Positions 32,953 through 37,272 of a stretch of 37,272 nt of DNA are shown in pieces. Position 1 is the first letter of the stretch. Every line of letters starts with the position of its first letter. A program made the position numbers and the translations under genes. The stretch comes from Desulfobulbaceae bacterium UBA2775 (GTDB lineage: Bacteria > Desulfobacterota > Desulfobulbia > Desulfobulbales > Desulfocapsaceae), in NCBI GenBank assembly GCA_002352445.1, contig DEIL01000143.1, forward strand, positions 6,895 to 44,166, given 5' to 3'. The notes under the pieces are model-generated. The model was not told where the DNA came from, searched no databases, and worked only from the letters and a program-made list of their open reading frames with translations.

Positions 32953-32967
32953 CTCGGACAGGCTCCT
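32953..32967 (-). repeat. Solitary inverted-repeat end
   Basis: The reverse complement (AGGAGCCTGTCCGAG) matches the left end of the element at 33212-33226 in 14 of 15 bases. It points toward that element and could be the outer end of a larger insertion. Confidence 0.6.
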
Positions 32968-33085
32968 GGAAAACCAGCCCTATTGTGTTGTTGGCTCAGT
33001 ATCTTAGAAATCTCTCTTAAAGGCGGAGTTTATGCCCTGGTTTCATAATAGTGCTTCTCTTTTGTTTTTTAAGAAAGAATGTAGC

Positions 33086-33115
33086 GGAGGTACTTATCCC
33101 GCTCGTCGGGGTTTG
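33086..33115 (+). repeat. Dispersed intergenic repeat, copy D (hairpin end)
   Basis: AGGTACTTATCCCGCTCGTCGGGGTT matches the right end of copy B on its - strand. The hairpin is CCCG-CTCGT-CGGG at 33098-33110. The upstream block is only weakly related (TTGTTTTTTAAG at 33062-33073), so the copy is partial. Confidence 0.75.
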
Positions 33116-33164
33116 TTGATTTAATCTACTGTTATGTCAATCATAGAATGACGTTTAATCAGCC

Positions 33165-33190
33165 GTCATTCTCGCGCAGGCGGGAATCCA
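33165..33190. repeat. REP-like palindrome
   Basis: GTCATTCTCGCGCAGGCGGGAATCCA forms a near-perfect stem (ATTCTCGC with GCGGGAAT around GCAG). It resembles the widespread 'GTCATTCCCGCGCAGGCGGGAATCCAG' class of proteobacterial intergenic palindromes. Confidence 0.75.
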
Positions 33191-33211
33191 GTACCACCGG
33201 CAAAGATGCCT

Positions 33212-33369
33212 AGGAGGCTGTCCGAGAATACGCATTTTTTCTCAAATCGAGGTTTTTCGGAAAAATAAGCACAGCCATATAAGTGATATCGGAGTCTACG
33301 CCTTACCTGCGAGCATTATTTTTATGAGAATAACGAAGAGTTGGGGAGAAATGCATTCCCGGACAGCAT
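33212..33369. mobile_element. MITE-like element with imperfect terminal inverted repeats
   Basis: The left end (33218-33243, GCTGTCCGAGAATACGCAT...TCTC) pairs with the right end (33346-33367, GAGAAATGCATTCCCGGACAGC read in reverse), with a few mismatches and extra T residues. The ~158-bp interior has no open frame of note. It shares CGGAGTCT...TTACCTGC...ATAACGAAG with 16744-16809. No transposase gene is present, so it would be non-autonomous. Confidence 0.55.
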
Positions 33370-33385
33370 CCGTGTCATTACATAG

Positions 33386-33409
33386 TTGACACAACACTAC
33401 CTGTATAAT
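33386..33409 (+). promoter_or_regulatory. Possible promoter for the right arm
   Basis: TTGACA (33386-33391) and TATAAT (33404-33409) both match consensus exactly, but the 12-base spacing is too short for a normal sigma70 promoter. The -10 alone is plausible. Transcription from it would begin about at the ACP start codon. Confidence 0.4.
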
Positions 33410-33417
33410 CGAAAAAT

Positions 33418-33684
33418 ATGAATAAACTTATAGAAGAGCTTAAAGTAAAACTTATCGATATCTTGAATCTGCAGGACGTGAAGCCGGAGGATTTTGACGA
33501 AAATGGTCAGCTGGTTGGCGGTGAATTGGGTATTGACTCCATTGATGTCCTGGAAATGGCGGTCATGGTTGAAAAAGATTATGGAATTATCATCAATAAT
33601 CAGGAGCTTGGTGAAAAGGTGTTTTTCTCACTTTCCAATCTCGCAGAGCATATCACTAAAAACTCGTCCAGAGTATCTTCTTGA
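33418..33684 (+). CDS. Acyl carrier protein, right arm
   Basis: An 88-aa ACP with the phosphopantetheine serine at Ser41 in GGELGIDSIDVLEMAVMVEK. Acidic helices and length fit type II carrier proteins. It is clearly different from the left-arm ACP (DDHGFDSIDAIELL), which suggests two chains or two steps use separate carriers. No Shine-Dalgarno precedes the ATG, and the nearest -10-like TATAAT is eight bases upstream, so the mRNA may be leaderless. The stop overlaps the TTG start of the ketosynthase fusion. Confidence 0.9.
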   Translation: MNKLIEELKVKLIDILNLQDVKPEDFDENGQLVGGELGIDSIDVLEMAVMVEKDYGIIINNQELGEKVFFSLSNLAEHITKNSSRVSS

Positions 33685-35852
33685 CTGATAAACCGGTTTA
33701 TATTGGTGGGGTCGGCATAATCAGTCCGCTCGGTTCCGGAATTGCAAAAACCGAAAAAATATTACGTCAGAACCGTTCGACAATCGAACCCCTGGAACTG
33801 TTTTCTCTACTGCAGGGATCACCTCTGCCGGTTGGCCAGGTTCATGGCCTGGATGAGCAATCACCACTTCCTAGAACCCATCGGTTGGCCCATATTGCAG
33901 CAACACAGGCCATGGAGGGGTGCATCCGGCCACCTGATGCAATAATTTTTGGCACAACAACTGGCGGTATTCTGACCACCGAGCAATTGCTTAGAGCCAA
34001 TGAGCATAAAAAAGAGTTATACCGGTACCACGGTTTAAATACTGTTGTCAGCTATATTGCCCGGGAGCTAAACTGTACAGGCCCGGCCCTTACAGTTTCC
34101 ACAGCTTGTTCTTCCGGCGCTGTTGCTATAGGAATGGCCTTGAAAATGCTACGCAGGGGGCAGGTCGAAACAGTTCTTGCCGGGGGGGTGGACTCTCTCA
34201 GCCGCCTGACCTACTTTGGGTTTCATTCCCTGCAGCTTGTCGACCGTGCAGGCTGTAAACCTCTTGATCAGAACCGGCAGGGCATGGTCGTGGCTGAAGG
34301 GGCTGGTATGCTTCTTCTCACCACTGTAAAACCGAAAAATCACCATGGATTACTCCTTGGAGCGGGATTTTCCTGCGATGCCTACCATCCTGCCGCCCCT
34401 CACCCGGAAGGTCAGGGTGCTTTCACGGCCATGCAGACTGCTTTGACTGATGGTGGACTGACCCCGGATGATATTGGTTACATCAATCTGCACGGCACCG
34501 GAACTCCGGATAACGATCTGGCTGAATCCAAGGCCATACACAGACTTTTCACCAATCTTCCTCCACTCTCTTCCATCAAAGGAGCATCCGGTCACAGTCT
34601 GGCGGCTGCCGGGGCAATTGAGGCTGTGGTATCCACTATCACAGTCTCCCATGACCTGATGCCTGCCAATACCGGGTTGGAAAAAGTCGATCCTGTGCTC
34701 GGTTTTACACCGCTGATAAATCCGTCAGAACGTTCTACAAATGCTGTTCTTTCAAACTCCTTTGGCTTTGGCGGCAACAATGGCGCTTTAGTGATCGGAA
34801 AAGCCGGTATATTTCCACAACCGGTAGTCCGGCAGCCTTGTCGGGGGCTGGCCATTCATGGTTATTCCTGTCTGGCCGGCGCTGGAGATACTGCTGCGGC
34901 CATCGACCGGATGCAAAATGGTGTGTCTGTTGCCGGAAGAGCAGCAGCTGATGTAATTTCAAAAAACCTGCCGCCAAGGCTGATACGGCGGTTAAAGCGA
35001 CTGCCGCGAATGACTCTTTCATTGGCCGCAGGAGCCCATGAGAATTCACAGTTTGATAATCAAAATCCCGGTGCTGTTTTTATGGGTACCGGCTGGGGAG
35101 CTCTTTCCGAAACCCACGATTTTTTGAGCCGCCTTACGGACTCCAAAGAACAGTTTCCAAGTCCCACCGATTTTGTTGGCTCCGTTCATAACGGGCCTGC
35201 CAGTCAGGTAGCGATCATGTTTGGTTCGACAGGTCCCAATATTACTACAAGTGGTGGAGACTATTCATTTGAACAGGCATTATTTGCAGCAGAACTTATG
35301 CTTGATGATCCGGCAGGAGCAGCACTCATTATTGGCGCAGATGAGGGGCATGATGCTTTTTCGCCTCTCTTTGATCCTTCTGTTAGAGCGGGATCAACCC
35401 TTGCTGATGGCGGAGCTGCTTTTAGCGTAAGCAGATCAACAGTGGGAGCTAAATGCTCGATCTCCATCCCCTTCTTTAAAAGTGGTAAGGGGGATGGCGT
35501 AGTTGCCGCCTTGATAGACTCTCTTGGCGGTGACATCTCCCTGCAGAACAGCTGTGCACTTGTTTTGGCAGGTATTCCTGCTGCCGGCCGGAGAGAAGGA
35601 GAACTGCAGCTTGAACAGTTTATGACCCAATCAAAATTGTCTGTACCCGTTGTTCATTACCGTAGACTGACAGGCGAGTTTGCCTCCGCTTCTGCTGTGG
35701 CCACTGCGCTGGCCGTTTCTTTTATTGAGACAGGGGGTATTCCCGGAGCTGTTACAGGCAAAAGAGATATTGTCATAGATAACCGGATAAACAAGATTCT
35801 TGTGCTGGGTCTCGGTCAATATATTACAGTGCTGGAGATTTCCCGCTTGTGA
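33681..35852 (+). CDS. Ketosynthase fused to a cysteine-less chain-length-factor-like domain
   Basis: A 723-aa protein made of two ketosynthase-type halves. The first (about 1-375) is a complete KS with Cys143 (STACSSGAVAIG), His271 (LHGTGTPDND) and His305 (GASGHSLAAAG) and the C-terminal SFGFGGNN. The second (about 388-720) begins AIHGYSCLAGAG and has SVHNGPASQVAIMFGSTGPN, characteristic of the Ketoacyl-synt_2/ApeC-like group. Where the active cysteine should be, it reads TTSGGDYSF (Gly526), and no catalytic histidines are evident. It therefore looks like a KS-CLF pair in one chain, as opposed to the two-gene heterodimers of type II polyketide and aryl-polyene systems. The start is a TTG (33681) overlapping the ACP stop. 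The stop overlaps the next GTG. Confidence 0.88.
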   Translation: MTDKPVYIGGVGIISPLGSGIAKTEKILRQNRSTIEPLELFSLLQGSPLPVGQVHGLDEQSPLPRTHRLAHIAATQAMEGCIRPPDAIIFGTTTGGILTTEQLLRANEHKKELYRYHGLNTVVSYIARELNCTGPALTVSTACSSGAVAIGMALKMLRRGQVETVLAGGVDSLSRLTYFGFHSLQLVDRAGCKPLDQNRQGMVVAEGAGMLLLTTVKPKNHHGLLLGAGFSCDAYHPAAPHPEGQGAFTAMQTALTDGGLTPDDIGYINLHGTGTPDNDLAESKAIHRLFTNLPPLSSIKGASGHSLAAAGAIEAVVSTITVSHDLMPANTGLEKVDPVLGFTPLINPSERSTNAVLSNSFGFGGNNGALVIGKAGIFPQPVVRQPCRGLAIHGYSCLAGAGDTAAAIDRMQNGVSVAGRAAADVISKNLPPRLIRRLKRLPRMTLSLAAGAHENSQFDNQNPGAVFMGTGWGALSETHDFLSRLTDSKEQFPSPTDFVGSVHNGPASQVAIMFGSTGPNITTSGGDYSFEQALFAAELMLDDPAGAALIIGADEGHDAFSPLFDPSVRAGSTLADGGAAFSVSRSTVGAKCSISIPFFKSGKGDGVVAALIDSLGGDISLQNSCALVLAGIPAAGRREGELQLEQFMTQSKLSVPVVHYRRLTGEFASASAVATALAVSFIETGGIPGAVTGKRDIVIDNRINKILVLGLGQYITVLEISRL

Positions 35853-37201
35853 ACATACTGCTGATCTCACCCAATACCCTCGTTATCCCTTACCCTGTTT
35901 ACCCCATAGGTCTTGATTATGTTGCAGGTTCTGTCTCGCCTGAGCATGAAGTTCAAGTTGCGGATCTGAATGTAGTCTCCCTTGAGAAACTTGCAGAGAT
36001 TTTACATGACTTTTCCCCGAAAATAATTGGATTGTCCTGCCGCAATATTGATAATACGGAAGCCGGAGATTCCCTCTATTTTATCAGTGAATATAAACAA
36101 CTCGTCTCCTGGCTGAGATATCGCTCAAAAGCTGTAATTGTTTGTGGTGGCAGTGGATTCACTATGATGCCGGAACAGATCCTTTCATCCCTTGGAGCCG
36201 ATTACGGTATAATCGGCGAGGGCGAGAAATTTGGTCTGCTGATTGATGCCATGGAAAATGGCCTGGAACCGGCACAAATATCCGGGGTAATCTCTTCTGC
36301 CTCTTCTACGGGGACATGGGTGCCGGAACCATGGCGTGGCAGGAGCATGCGGGCTTTTCGGAGCAGTGCATCCCACAACCGTTTTTATCTTGACAAAGGG
36401 GGAATGTTAAATCTGCAGAGCAAAAGAGGGTGCTCCTTTAACTGCATATACTGTCCTTACCCTTATATCGAGGGGAAAAAACACCGGCTGCTTGAGCCGG
36501 ATAAGGTGGCCCGGATGGCTTTGGAGCTAGAGGAGGCCGGTGCCAAATATTTCTTTGTCACAGACTCTGCCTTTAATTCCGACATTACTCACAGTCTGGC
36601 CGTGGCCAAAGCTTTTAAGGCAGCCGGCGTTTCGATTCCGTGGGGCGGTTTTTTTGCTCCTGTCAGGCTGCCCCTGGAATATTTCACGGTAATGGCAGAC
36701 TCCGGCCTTACCCACGTGGAATTTGGTACTGAATCCTTATCGGAATCAATGCTGAAAGCCTACCGTAAGCCTTTTTCTGTACCCGATGTCTTTGCAGCCC
36801 ATCAACAGGCGCTCGATGCCGGACTGCACGCAGCCCATTATTTTCTTATGGGAGGGCCGGGGGAATCTGCCGATACAGTCACAGAAAGCCTGAATAATAT
36901 AGAAAATTTCAAGAAGACAGTACTGTTTTTTTTCTTTGGCATCAGGATCTATCCCAACACCACACTTTATACTATCGCACTTAATGAAGGAAAGATCACA
37001 GCTGATACGAATCTGCTGGAGCCGGTCTTCTATCAGGCGGATAATATCGACCGTGAAACTGTCGAATCACTTGTTACAGCAAGAGTCGGCAATCGAATTA
37101 ATTGCATAGTCGGCTCCGGAGGGTCTGAGGGGGCGGTCACGGTGGGCAAGATGCATGATCGTGGGTATATCGGCCCGTTGTGGGAGTATCTAATTCGGTA
37201 G
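35849..37201 (+). CDS. B12-binding-type radical SAM protein, right arm
   Basis: A 450-aa radical SAM enzyme. Residues 1 to about 145 form a cobalamin-binding-type domain (PVYPIGLDYVAG, KIIGLSCRNIDN, AVIVCGGSGFTMMPEQIL, GADYGIIGEGE). The iron-sulfur motif is Cys195, Cys199, Cys202 in SKRGCSFNCIYCPYP. FVTDSAFNSD, HVEFGTESLSESML and YFLMGGPGESADT are barrel segments. It starts with GTG overlapping the ketosynthase stop (GTGA), which ties it to chain synthesis. Related proteins annotated as lipid-biosynthesis B12/radical SAM enzymes occur in loci with KS and ACP genes. Repeat copy E lies right after its stop. Confidence 0.87.
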   Translation: MNILLISPNTLVIPYPVYPIGLDYVAGSVSPEHEVQVADLNVVSLEKLAEILHDFSPKIIGLSCRNIDNTEAGDSLYFISEYKQLVSWLRYRSKAVIVCGGSGFTMMPEQILSSLGADYGIIGEGEKFGLLIDAMENGLEPAQISGVISSASSTGTWVPEPWRGRSMRAFRSSASHNRFYLDKGGMLNLQSKRGCSFNCIYCPYPYIEGKKHRLLEPDKVARMALELEEAGAKYFFVTDSAFNSDITHSLAVAKAFKAAGVSIPWGGFFAPVRLPLEYFTVMADSGLTHVEFGTESLSESMLKAYRKPFSVPDVFAAHQQALDAGLHAAHYFLMGGPGESADTVTESLNNIENFKKTVLFFFFGIRIYPNTTLYTIALNEGKITADTNLLEPVFYQADNIDRETVESLVTARVGNRINCIVGSGGSEGAVTVGKMHDRGYIGPLWEYLIR

Positions 37202-37202
37202 C

Positions 37203-37272
37203 AAGGTACTTATCCAGCGTGACTGAAAGTTTTCCGACTTGTCGGATTAGAAGTTCGATATACGAGGCGTAG
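37203..37272 (+). repeat. Dispersed intergenic repeat, copy E, possibly a terminator
   Basis: From 37203 the sequence matches the right part of copy C (AAGGTACTTATCCAGCGTGACT... then TTTTCCGACTTGTCGG). The hairpin CCGA-CTTG-TCGG is at 37234-37245, 32 bases after the radical SAM stop. There is no T tract, so terminator function is uncertain. The last bases (GAAGTTCGATATACGAGGCGTAG) recall the extra segment of copy B, and the repeat may run past the window end. Confidence 0.8.

Larger units (their letters stand above)
32841..33417. other. Divergent control region of the lipid locus, rich in repeats
   Basis: These 577 bases contain no convincing gene. From left to right: a direct repeat of ATGACAAATC (32839-32848, 32894-32903), a -10-like TATAAT for the left arm, an 11-bp palindrome (32921-32931), an inverted-repeat end (32953-32967), hairpin repeat copy D, a REP-like palindrome (33165-33190), a MITE-like element (33212-33369) and a possible promoter for the right arm. 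Confidence 0.7.

Noticed and set aside
33681..35852. Two adjacent ketosynthase genes joined by a frameshift error
   Set aside because: The linker between the halves (about 375-388) is in frame with no stop or start-like break, and coding quality is even throughout, so a true fusion is preferred.
19474..37201. A plain aryl-polyene locus
   Set aside because: No ammonia lyase, methyltransferase or MMPL exporter is visible, and radical SAM genes and the FakA-FakB-like fusion are extra. The core is similar but the identity is not supported.
19474..37201. A confirmed ladderane lipid cluster
   Set aside because: The presence of KS, ACP and radical SAM genes is only suggestive. Ladderane synthesis is not established for this gene set and the lineage is not anammox-like.
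15731..37250. CRISPR array as an explanation of the repeats
   Set aside because: Copies are far apart, single, inverted in part and without regular spacers or cas genes.

Overview
The window looks like chromosomal DNA of a Gram-negative, anaerobic-type Desulfobacterota bacterium, probably near the Desulfobulbales. This placement is inference, from a GspN-containing type II secretion operon, a MetX/MetW/MetY/CysE/CysK sulfide-assimilation operon, several B12-type radical SAM enzymes, and outer-membrane lipid/lipoprotein transport genes. No rRNA, tRNA, CRISPR array, intact insertion sequence or phage gene was seen.

Layout. (1) 1-10611, + strand: most of a type II secretion system operon in the order gspH (5' end cut by the window), I, J, K, L, M, N, C, D, E. 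gspF and gspG are not present and probably lie upstream. (2) 10672-15698, - strand: a sulfur amino-acid operon transcribed metY-metX-metW-cysE-cysK, bringing sulfide into both homocysteine and cysteine. (3) 15846-16448, - strand: a membrane-anchored TPR protein. (4) 16945-19446, + strand: a glycogen phosphorylase. (5) 19474-37201: a lipid-type biosynthetic locus in two divergent arms. The left arm (- strand, 32840 down to 19474) has 14 tightly coupled genes: hotdog dehydratase, FabG, LolA-like protein, lipoprotein, B12 radical SAM, acyl-activating enzyme, a FakA-FakB-like fusion, GT2 glycosyltransferase, LpxL-type acyltransferase, ACP, ketosynthase, PlsC-type acyltransferase, B12 radical SAM and SPASM radical SAM. 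The right arm (+ strand, from 33418) has a second ACP, a ketosynthase fused to a cysteine-less ketosynthase-like (chain-length-factor-like) half, and a third B12 radical SAM.

How the locus may work (inference). The acyl-activating enzyme and the fatty-acid-kinase-like fusion would feed or recycle acyl groups. The ACPs, KS/CLF, FabG and dehydratase would build a polyene-like chain, as no enoyl reductase is seen. The radical SAM enzymes would remodel it. The two acyltransferases and the GT would attach it to a lipid or sugar headgroup, and the LolA-like protein and lipoprotein would help move it to the outer membrane. The core resembles aryl-polyene loci, but no ammonia lyase, methyltransferase or MMPL exporter is visible. 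Its richness in radical SAM enzymes recalls the clusters proposed for ladderane lipids, so the product may be undescribed.

Non-coding structure. Operon borders are marked by a mosaic family of dispersed repeats. At least five copies share a short hairpin whose stem sequence varies while pairing is kept. A second, MITE-like inverted-repeat element lies in the divergent promoter region of the lipid locus.
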